The notes beneath the pieces were generated by a model that saw only the letters and a program-made list of their open reading frames with translations, was not told the origin of the DNA and made no database searches. DNA of 9,459 bases from Treponema sp. GTDB taxonomy: Bacteria; Spirochaetota; Spirochaetia; Treponematales; Breznakiellaceae. Of the stretch, positions 1 through 4,894 are shown in pieces. Within the stretch, counting starts at the first letter, position 1. Each line of letters starts with the position of its first letter. The stretch covers positions 1-9,459 of the forward strand of contig JAIRMT010000154.1 in assembly GCA_031258505.1 (NCBI GenBank), written 5' to 3'. Made by a program: the position numbers and the translations under genes.

Positions 1-98
1 GCCGGGAGCCGGGAGCCGGGAGCCGGGAGCCGGGAGCCGGGAGCCGGGAGCCGGGAGCCGGGAGCCGGGAGCCGGGAGCCGGGAGCCGGGAGCCGGGA
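1..98. repeat. Heptanucleotide tandem repeat, (GCCGGGA)14 or more
   Basis: Fourteen perfect, uninterrupted copies of GCCGGGA run from the window edge to base 98, so the true copy number is unknown. The top strand carries a GGG run every seven bases, separated by AGCC, which fits the G3-N(1-7) rule for G-quadruplexes. The other strand has the matching CCC runs. Each unit also contains a CCGG site. Because the unit is not a multiple of three, all three frames read the same cycling heptapeptide (AGSREPG), and gain or loss of a unit would shift a frame. The three forward frames reach stops at 106, 113 and 180, so the tract could in principle be the end of a gene entering from outside the window. 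No start or domain supports that. Confidence 0.97.
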
Positions 99-302
99 GA
101 GAAGCTAAACTGTAAGCAAGCCGATGGCCAGTGGCCCTATGGCGTTTCCTCAAGTCCATATCAAAATTCTATCAAGCTGTGAAAGAAATATCAAGTAGTT
201 AAAAAAATTCTTTTGAATTCCCAGAGCAAGAGGTAGTGATGTACCATAAGACCATGAGCGGAGCGGTTCAAGCTGCTTAAGACCCTTCCGCTGAAGCTCT
301 TG
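99..302. other. Non-coding stretch with no recognisable gene
   Basis: This stretch between the heptamer repeat and the xseA promoter has stops in every frame and no credible start with a ribosome binding site. It contains short dyads: GGCCA-G-TGGCC (126-136) and AATTC-TTTT-GAATT (206-219). The part after about 190 is A+T rich, in contrast to the repeat. Its 3' part may belong to the same decayed insertion-element remnant as the following bases, but I cannot recognise TnpB residues in it and see no left end. Confidence 0.6.
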
Positions 303-331
303 TTGACATTAAGCTAAAGATGGATTAGTAT
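303..331 (+). promoter_or_regulatory. Putative sigma70 promoter for the xseA-xseB-mutL operon
   Basis: A perfect -35 hexamer TTGACA (303-308) is followed by a 17-bp spacer and TAGTAT (326-331), which matches the -10 consensus at four of six positions. An overlapping TACAAT (331-336) is closer to consensus but sits 22 bp from the -35. Transcription would start near 338, giving a leader of about 170 nt before xseA. It is the best promoter-like sequence upstream of the operon and lies at the edge of the insertion-element remnant. This is sequence inference only. Confidence 0.6.
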
Positions 332-339
332 ACAATCTC

Positions 340-492
340 ATACCCGTGCAGTGCGGGGAATCAACGTCTGTGGATATGGGGGCTCTTGGCGACAAGAGTG
401 AAACTGTCGTGGGAATACCAGCAACGGGAAGAAGCAGAAACCTTGTAGAGCAAGCTGAACAATCAGCCCAAGCTGCAAGCCCCTGGCTTTAG
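340..492 (+). pseudogene. tnpB: Degraded 3' end of a tnpB gene (IS200/IS605 family)
   Basis: Two frames in succession read like the variable C-terminal tail of TnpB. One gives GINVCGYGG (357-383), close to the common GINACGDGG tail motif. The other gives GDKSETVVGIPATGRSRN and onward to SPWL, ending at TAG (490-492) inside the terminal hairpin, where tnpB genes typically stop. Moving from the first to the second needs a frameshift near 375-390. Nothing upstream encodes the RuvC or zinc-finger parts of TnpB, and in-frame stops occur at 304 and 310, so no nuclease can be made here. The match is from memory of TnpB tails. The alternative is a structured RNA that merely happens to read this way. 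Confidence 0.5.
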
Positions 493-502
493 GCAAGGGG
501 TT
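478..502 (+). mobile_element. IS200/IS605-type right-end hairpin containing the xseA Shine-Dalgarno
   Basis: The hairpin pairs CCCCT (480-484) with AGGGG (496-500), has a G/A mismatch, continues with G-C, C-G and a T/G wobble, and closes on a TTA loop. A-T and G/T pairs extend it outward to 478-502. The pattern AAGCCCC...TTTAGGC...GGGGTT followed by a short tail is typical of the right end of IS200/IS605 elements. The 3' arm AAGGGG (495-500) lies six bases before the xseA ATG and is the only Shine-Dalgarno-like sequence there, so folding would hide the ribosome binding site. No transposase or left end is visible, making this a scar or non-autonomous remnant. Confidence 0.6.
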
Positions 503-506
503 ACTG

Positions 507-1709
507 ATGGAAACATTCTCGGTTTCGCAACTTACTGAACGTATACGCGCCAATTTGGAAGGCGCGTTTTCCCTTATCTATGTGGAAGGGGAGCTATCTA
601 ACTGTAAATTCTCAAGTACGGGCCATCTCTATTTTACCTTAAAAGATATAGGCGCGGCCATTTCAGCGGTAATGTTCAAGAATCGGCTTCGTTCTCTGGG
701 TTTTGAGCTGCGCGATGGTATGCTGTTGCGGGTCAGAGGAGGCGTGTCAGTCTATAATCAACGAGGAACCTATCAAATCGTGTGCGAAAGTATTGAAGTG
801 GCGGGTTCTGGTGATATACTGGCGGTTCTTGAGAAGCGTAAACGCGACCTTGCCGCAGAGGGGCTTTTTGACACGGAACGGAAGAAGCCAATTCCCCGGT
901 TTCCTGACACGGTTGTGGTGATAAGCTCTCCCACTGGCGCGGCGATTCGGGACATACTCAGCATACTGCGCCGTCGAGCCGAAGGCATCCGTGTCATTAT
1001 TCTGCCAACGCCGGTGCAGGGCAGCGAGGCTGCGCCCATCATTGCGCGGCGTATTGAGCAGGCTAATGAGTGGAATCTTGCCGATGTACTCATTGTGGGT
1101 CGGGGCGGGGGCGCGTTGGAGGATTTGCTGCCATTCTCAGAAGAAGTGGTGGTTCGCGCGGTTGCAGGCTCTGCGATTCCAGTGATAAGCGCGGTGGGAC
1201 ATGAGATAGATTGGACGCTCTGCGATTTTGCCGCTGATCTTCGCGCCCCAACCCCCTCAGCCGCTGCTGAATTAGTGAGTGAGAGTCGGGTGGAAACCCG
1301 TGAAATGATACACAACCTGGGCGTTCGGCTCATCAATGCCATGGAATCACGGCTTGAACGGGCGCGTCTGCTTATAAAACCGTTCAAGTTAGAAGACCTT
1401 GAATACTGGTTTCGCTCAATACTCCAGCCGCGGCTCTTGCGTTTTGACGATGCTAAGGAGGAACTTATTGGCGGGCTTTCCTACCGTATACGCGACATTC
1501 GTCAGCGGCTTGAGCTTGCAGTCTTGAGTATTGAGGCGGGCAATCCCCGCGCTATTCTTGAGCGGGGATTTTCGATAGTTTGCAAGGAAAATGGTGAACT
1601 GGTGCGTAGCGCGGGTGTAGTGAACATCGGGGAGCGACTCATCATCAGTCCCCTTGAGGGGACTATAAACGCGATAACGGAAGAGGTATATAAACATGAA
1701 GAATTTTGA
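507..1709 (+). CDS. xseA: Exodeoxyribonuclease VII large subunit
   Basis: This is the catalytic subunit of ExoVII, a cytoplasmic enzyme that degrades single-stranded DNA from both ends to short oligonucleotides without needing metal. The 400-residue product begins with an OB-fold DNA-binding region (about 1-100), where FSVSQLTERIRANLE and YVEGELSN are typical. The catalytic core carries SSPTGAAIRDIL (140-151), RGGGALEDL (199-207) and GHEID (H232, D235), followed by the DLRAPTPSAAAEL block. A helical coiled-coil region for XseB binding follows, and the C-terminus has the usual NPRAILERGFSIV segment. It is slightly shorter than the E. coli protein, but the domains look complete. The ATG at 507 fits both the family N-terminus and AAGGGG at 495-500. 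The 3' end overlaps xseB by 14 bases, implying coupled translation. Confidence 0.97.
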   Translation: METFSVSQLTERIRANLEGAFSLIYVEGELSNCKFSSTGHLYFTLKDIGAAISAVMFKNRLRSLGFELRDGMLLRVRGGVSVYNQRGTYQIVCESIEVAGSGDILAVLEKRKRDLAAEGLFDTERKKPIPRFPDTVVVISSPTGAAIRDILSILRRRAEGIRVIILPTPVQGSEAAPIIARRIEQANEWNLADVLIVGRGGGALEDLLPFSEEVVVRAVAGSAIPVISAVGHEIDWTLCDFAADLRAPTPSAAAELVSESRVETREMIHNLGVRLINAMESRLERARLLIKPFKLEDLEYWFRSILQPRLLRFDDAKEELIGGLSYRIRDIRQRLELAVLSIEAGNPRAILERGFSIVCKENGELVRSAGVVNIGERLIISPLEGTINAITEEVYKHEEF

Positions 1710-1932
1710 AGAACGATTGGAACGGCTTGAGGCGCTGGGTGAAAAGATACGCAAACCCGACATTCCATTGGATGATGCGCTCAAAGCCTTTGAAGAGGGA
1801 ATCAAACTTGCCCGGACACTGGAGAAAGACCTTGAAAAAATAGAAAGCCGGATTGAGATACTGATGAACGCGCCGGAAGAAAAGACTGAGAACGTTACAC
1901 CGGAGCTAGGGCTTTTTGATGAGGAGGTCTGA
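1696..1932 (+). CDS. xseB: Exodeoxyribonuclease VII small subunit
   Basis: The 78-residue protein matches the XseB family: FEERLERLEALGEKI, then a short proline-containing turn (KPDIPLDDALKAFEEG), then a long charged helix LARTLEKDLEKIESRIEIL. Two antiparallel helices form the unit that packs along the XseA coiled coil, several copies per large subunit, and is needed for activity. The acidic tail ends in LGLFDEEV. AGAGG (1682-1686) lies nine bases before the ATG. The gene overlaps the end of xseA and stops one base before the mutL start codon. The length is normal for the family and nothing is missing. Confidence 0.95.
   Translation: MKNFEERLERLEALGEKIRKPDIPLDDALKAFEEGIKLARTLEKDLEKIESRIEILMNAPEEKTENVTPELGLFDEEV
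1921..1927 (+). promoter_or_regulatory. Ribosome binding site fixing the mutL start
   Basis: GAGGAGG is a near-perfect Shine-Dalgarno sequence lying inside the last codons of xseB, six bases before the ATG at 1934. It selects that ATG over the in-frame ATGs at 1916 and 1919, which lie upstream of the site and would add residues absent from MutL family N-termini. Confidence 0.9.
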
Positions 1933-1933
1933 C

Positions 1934-3745
1934 ATGGCTCGTGTACAAGTTCTGCCGCCCGATGAGGCGCGGAAAATAGCTGCTGGTGAAGTGATTGACC
2001 GGCCTGCTGCTCTGGTACGGGAACTTATCGACAACGCTATTGATGCGGGCGGAAATCGCATAGAACTTTCGATTGATGGCGGGGGAATCCGACGCATTGA
2101 GGTTATTGACGATGGGTCTGGCATGGAAAAAGAAGACCTTGAACTTTGCTGGAAAACCCATGCCACCAGCAAGATTCGCTCAATGGATGACCTGAAATCG
2201 GCTGAAACCCTTGGCTTTCGGGGCGAGGCCCTTGCTGCTGCCGCCACTGTTTCTCATCTGGAAATTCTTTCCAGCGCGGATAGCCGCGAGGCGTGGCGGC
2301 TGGAAGTGGGACCAGGTGAAGCGTTTGGCGCGAGGATCGAGCGAGGGCGACGCAAGCGGGGAACCAGTGTTCGCGCTATAGGTCTGTTTGACACGATTCC
2401 GGCGCGCAAGCGCTTCCTCAAACGCGAATGGAGCGAAGCAAACCTCTGCCGCCTGACCTTTATTGATAAGGCGCTGGCTTTTCCGTCAATCAGTTTTCGT
2501 TTGACACTTGATGGAAAACTCAAAACTGCCCTCCCTGTTGCTTCTAGTCTCAAGGAACGTTTTGCCAGCCTGCTTCTTGATCCCCCGCAAGCCGCGTATC
2601 TCCACGAGATTCACAACGCTACGACCCGTTTTTCGGTGAGCATCGTAATCGGCGGTCCTGAACTGGCGCGCCCTGATCGTCGTCAGCAATACGTCTTTGC
2701 CAATGGCCGGCGCATACAGGACTTTTCCCTGATGCAGGCGCTGGAATACGGAACCCAGGGCTGGTTTCCCAATGGCTATCATCCGATTGGTGCGATCTTT
2801 GTGGACATTGATCCTGCAATGGCTGACTTTAATATCCATCCTGCGAAGCGTGAAGTTCGTTTTGCCGATGCCAGCGCAATACATCACGCGGTTACCAGTA
2901 GCCTGCGGGACTTTGTCCGCCACCGGAACCAGCAATATACCGAGCAGGTATACACCGCGCCGGAATTGGAGATTCTGTTCACAACAGAGCCTTCGCCGCA
3001 GTTTCAAAACAAGCCGAGTCAAGAGTTCGAATACGCCGTAGCCCGAACCTTGGCGCTGGACGCCTTGCAGGAAAACCCGCCTGAATACGCGCCGCAAGCT
3101 CTGCTTGCCCGGCCTGGCACGCCGGAATTTACATCGTCTCTCGTACCGCAAACGATGCAGACCGAGTTTACGGCGCACACTTCTTCGCCAGCGTTTCATT
3201 CGGAGCATAAGCTGCGCTATGTTGGTAAGGCGTTTGATATTTTTATAATCATCGAAAAAAATGATCGCCTGTTTTTCATTGATCAGCACGCAGCCCATGA
3301 GCGGATTCTTTACGAGCAGTTTCTTGCCCGACCTGTGCCGATTCAGGAACTGCTTGTTGCCATTCCCTTTCGGACCGAAAGCGAGGAAGATGATCAATTT
3401 TTGAATACCCGAAGAGATGCGCTAGAGCGTCTTGGTGTGGTCATTAAAATGGACTGTGGTTCATGGCGCATAGAAGCGTTACCAGCGCACTGGAACCTCA
3501 GCGATAGTGAGACGGTTCAGGCGATTCTTGACCTGAAACGGGCTGGAGCTGATCTTGCTGAACATTGGCTTGCAACACTGGCCTGCCATCGCGCTGTGAA
3601 GGAGGGCGACAACCTTGACGAGCGCGTAGCGCTATCGCTGGCCGAGGCAGCGCTGGCTCTTCCCGTGCTCCGCTGTCCCCACGGCCGTCCGATTCTGTTT
3701 GAATTGAGCCGCGACCTATTACTCCGCGCTGTCAAGCGCGTGTAA
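1934..3745 (+). CDS. mutL: DNA mismatch repair protein MutL, endonuclease type
   Basis: MutL couples mismatch recognition by MutS to strand incision and excision. The 603-residue product starts with the GHKL ATPase: VLPPDEARKIAAGEVIDRPA, the catalytic E30 and metal-binding N34 in RELIDNAIDAG, then DDGSGM and GFRGEAL. A linker rich in Pro, Gln and Thr covers roughly residues 340-420. The C-terminal domain has the metal-dependent nicking motif DQHAAHERILYE (450-461, fitting DQHA(X)2E(X)4E), ACHRAVK (550-556) and CPHGRP (581-586). These motifs mark MutL proteins that cut DNA themselves, as in bacteria lacking MutH; E. coli MutL lacks them. The start follows the strong site at 1921-1927. Position 33 is Asp where E. 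coli MutL has Glu, a conservative change. It lies directly after xseB in the operon. Confidence 0.97.
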   Translation: MARVQVLPPDEARKIAAGEVIDRPAALVRELIDNAIDAGGNRIELSIDGGGIRRIEVIDDGSGMEKEDLELCWKTHATSKIRSMDDLKSAETLGFRGEALAAAATVSHLEILSSADSREAWRLEVGPGEAFGARIERGRRKRGTSVRAIGLFDTIPARKRFLKREWSEANLCRLTFIDKALAFPSISFRLTLDGKLKTALPVASSLKERFASLLLDPPQAAYLHEIHNATTRFSVSIVIGGPELARPDRRQQYVFANGRRIQDFSLMQALEYGTQGWFPNGYHPIGAIFVDIDPAMADFNIHPAKREVRFADASAIHHAVTSSLRDFVRHRNQQYTEQVYTAPELEILFTTEPSPQFQNKPSQEFEYAVARTLALDALQENPPEYAPQALLARPGTPEFTSSLVPQTMQTEFTAHTSSPAFHSEHKLRYVGKAFDIFIIIEKNDRLFFIDQHAAHERILYEQFLARPVPIQELLVAIPFRTESEEDDQFLNTRRDALERLGVVIKMDCGSWRIEALPAHWNLSDSETVQAILDLKRAGADLAEHWLATLACHRAVKEGDNLDERVALSLAEAALALPVLRCPHGRPILFELSRDLLLRAVKRV

Positions 3746-3796
3746 AAAAGAGTCGACTCCACGCAGGCATTCTGTCTGATATGGACAGAATACCTG
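3744..3796 (-). terminator. Convergent-gene terminator hairpin between mutL and the hemerythrins
   Basis: CAGGCATTCTGTC (3764-3776) pairs with GACAGAATACCTG (3784-3796) through 13 positions with one C/A mismatch, around a 7-base loop. No T-run follows on the plus strand. Read on the minus strand, after the hemerythrin stop, the hairpin is followed by the palindrome GAGTCGACTC (3750-3759) and then six T (complement of 3744-3749). It therefore looks better as a terminator for the hemerythrin transcript, but the hairpin could also end or protect the mutL message. Confidence 0.6.
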
Positions 3797-3805
3797 AGCC
3801 CTGGC

Positions 3806-4246
3806 TTAGTGCGGCGCCAGCTTTCCTAGTTTCTTGAGATGCATGATGTAATCAGCGTACTTTTTGTCAGACATCGCGATATGGGTTAAAATCCAGTCTT
3901 TGAGGAAGCGGACAAAAGTGTTTGGCACGAAGGCGCGTCCGGCTTCAAAATGTTGGACATCTTCAAGCACCTTTTGTACGAACACTTCGTGTTCTTTTTT
4001 GTGTTCCGCAAGGCCTGGATACTTTATCCGGCTCATCATAGCTTCTTCTGCGCTAAAGTGTTCCGCAACATACTTCACCGCAGCTTTGATCGTCTCTCTG
4101 AATATATCATTCGCTGTTCCACCCTGACAGGACAAGAAAAGCTCATTGGTCAACCGCACGAGCTCCTTGTGCTGCGCATCAATGAACGGAATACCCAAAG
4201 CATAGCGATCTTCCCATGTAACAAAATCTTTTACTTCTTCAACCAT
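3806..4246 (-). CDS. Bacteriohemerythrin, single domain (second gene of pair)
   Basis: The 146-residue protein is one hemerythrin four-helix domain that binds oxygen at a non-haem di-iron centre in the cytoplasm. All seven ligands are visible: H26 in IDAQHKEL, H63 and E67 in HFSAEE, H82 and H86 in HKKEH, H122 and D127 in HIAMSD. The N-terminal WEDRYALGIPFID and the DWILTHIA helix are typical of bacterial members. There is no signal peptide, membrane helix or attached sensor domain, so it is a stand-alone oxygen carrier, scavenger or store and not a chemoreceptor. AAGGAAGGG, ending five bases before the ATG, is its ribosome site. It lies 47 bases downstream of a paralogue on the same strand and is probably co-transcribed with it. 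Confidence 0.93.
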   Translation of the reverse strand: MVEEVKDFVTWEDRYALGIPFIDAQHKELVRLTNELFLSCQGGTANDIFRETIKAAVKYVAEHFSAEEAMMSRIKYPGLAEHKKEHEVFVQKVLEDVQHFEAGRAFVPNTFVRFLKDWILTHIAMSDKKYADYIMHLKKLGKLAPH

Positions 4247-4293
4247 GTTACCCTTCCTTAAAATGCTTAGTTAGCAAATTTCTATAAAAAATT

Positions 4294-4713
4294 CTAGTTT
4301 TTTAGAACTTTACTATGATACACAAAATCCATATCGTCAATAGCTATATGGCTTAATATCCAATCACGCAAGTAATGCAAGAAGGTAAGAGGAACCATTG
4401 GTTTTCCTGCTTTCATCTCTTGGGTCTCGCTCAGGAGCTTGTTGGCAAACTCATCGTGTTTAGCCTTGTGTTCCGCCAAACGGGAATAACCACTTTGCGC
4501 CATAAGCTCTTCCTCTGCGCTAAAGTGTTCCTGAACATAGTCAACAAACTCATGAACAGCTACAAGAAAAAACTCTGTCGCTGTTTCACGCCCTGCTAAA
4601 CAGGCGGTGTAGAGCTGATTCGTCAACACAAGCAACTTCTTGTGTTGCGTATCAATCAGCGGTATACCTGTCTCATAGTTCTTAGACCATGCCACATATT
4701 CTTCATATACCAT
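4294..4713 (-). CDS. Bacteriohemerythrin, single domain (first gene of pair)
   Basis: The 139-residue protein is a second hemerythrin domain with a complete di-iron site: H24 in IDTQHKKL, H63 and E67 in HFSAEE, H82 and H86 in HKAKH, H122 and D127 in HIAIDD. From H63 on, the ligands occupy the same residue numbers as in the neighbouring paralogue, which points to tandem duplication without indels in the core. Both also keep a cysteine in the loop after helix one (C38 here). There is no signal peptide or extra domain. GTGAGG precedes the ATG at a suitable distance. It is the promoter-proximal gene, divergent from carA. The surrounding DNA is visibly more A+T rich than the flanking repair and carbamoyl-phosphate genes, so the pair may have been acquired separately, though I have not measured this. 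Confidence 0.93.
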   Translation of the reverse strand: MVYEEYVAWSKNYETGIPLIDTQHKKLLVLTNQLYTACLAGRETATEFFLVAVHEFVDYVQEHFSAEEELMAQSGYSRLAEHKAKHDEFANKLLSETQEMKAGKPMVPLTFLHYLRDWILSHIAIDDMDFVYHSKVLKN

Positions 4714-4748
4714 ATTACTACCTCACTTTTACGGATATGATTTACTGA

Positions 4749-4774
4749 TTCCTACAATTTTATCAATGTAGGAA
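4749..4774. promoter_or_regulatory. Inverted repeat in the divergent hemerythrin/carA region, candidate operator
   Basis: TTCCTACA (4749-4756) and TGTAGGAA (4767-4774) are perfect 8-bp inverted arms around a 10-bp A+T-rich centre. The site lies 36 bases upstream of the first hemerythrin start and about 120 bases upstream of carA, within the only divergent promoter region of the window. Arm size and spacing suit a dimeric repressor or activator. No T-run follows on either strand, so a terminator is less likely. I do not recognise the regulator. Confidence 0.45.
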
Positions 4775-4828
4775 AGCAGGATTTTAGCAAAAACGCTTTT
4801 CTTATTCGGAATGTTCCATACCGACGCC

Positions 4829-4858
4829 TTGTTTTTTGTTATGCTTGTATTCTACAAT
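4829..4858 (+). promoter_or_regulatory. Weak candidate promoter for carAB
   Basis: TACAAT (4853-4858) matches the sigma70 -10 consensus at five of six positions. The best -35 in range is TTGTTT (4829-4834), with an 18-bp spacer, and it is poor. Transcription would begin near 4865, leaving a leader of about 30 nt. That is too short for a pyrimidine-responsive attenuator, and none is visible. Confidence 0.35.
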
Positions 4859-4884
4859 GTTTATGGTAATTTTATCAAGATGTC

Positions 4885-4889
4885 AGGAG
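4885..4889 (+). promoter_or_regulatory. Ribosome binding site fixing the carA start
   Basis: AGGAG lies five bases before the ATG at 4895. It favours that start over the in-frame ATG at 4811, which would add 28 mostly hydrophobic residues foreign to CarA N-termini, and over the ATG at 4880, which overlaps this site. Confidence 0.85.
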
Positions 4890-4894
4890 CATTT

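Larger units (their letters stand above)
338..506 (+). ncRNA. Structured leader RNA resembling a TnpB reRNA (omega RNA)
   Basis: From the predicted transcription start to the xseA start codon the RNA can fold into at least three stem-loops. These are CCCGT/GCGGG (343-357), CTCTTG-GCGA-CAAGAG (383-398), which is a perfect 6-bp stem with a GNRA tetraloop, and the terminal hairpin (478-502). In IS200/IS605 elements the tnpB 3' end plus right end gives the reRNA scaffold, and the bases just after the right end serve as guide. If this RNA behaved that way, its guide would begin at about the xseA start codon. No tnpB gene is present here, so any partner would have to act in trans. It could equally serve only as a 5' untranslated region. 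Confidence 0.45.

Noticed and set aside
1..98. CRISPR array
   Set aside because: The heptamers are directly joined with no spacers.
338..553. 71-codon minus-strand frame over the xseA leader
   Set aside because: It runs across the structured leader and the xseA start with no ribosome site or conserved motif, and is better explained as the complement of the tnpB-like tail.
773..1387. Open frame of 204 codons on the minus strand inside xseA
   Set aside because: It is antisense to the conserved catalytic core of XseA, is low in complexity (Ser, Arg, Ala), and has no family resemblance.
2486..3397. Long open frame of 303 codons on the minus strand inside mutL
   Set aside because: It lies wholly antisense to a clearly conserved mutL, its translation shows no recognisable domain, and G+C-rich codon use commonly leaves such shadow frames open.
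4264..4276. Terminator between the two hemerythrin genes
   Set aside because: TGCT-TAGTT-AGCA gives only a 4-bp stem. On the minus strand a short T-run follows it, but the hairpin is too weak to call.
4811..4894. N-terminal extension of carA from the ATG at 4811, possibly a signal or membrane segment
   Set aside because: The ATG has no clear ribosome site, the candidate -10 lies inside it, CarA is cytoplasmic, and AGGAG at 4885-4889 supports the start at 4895.
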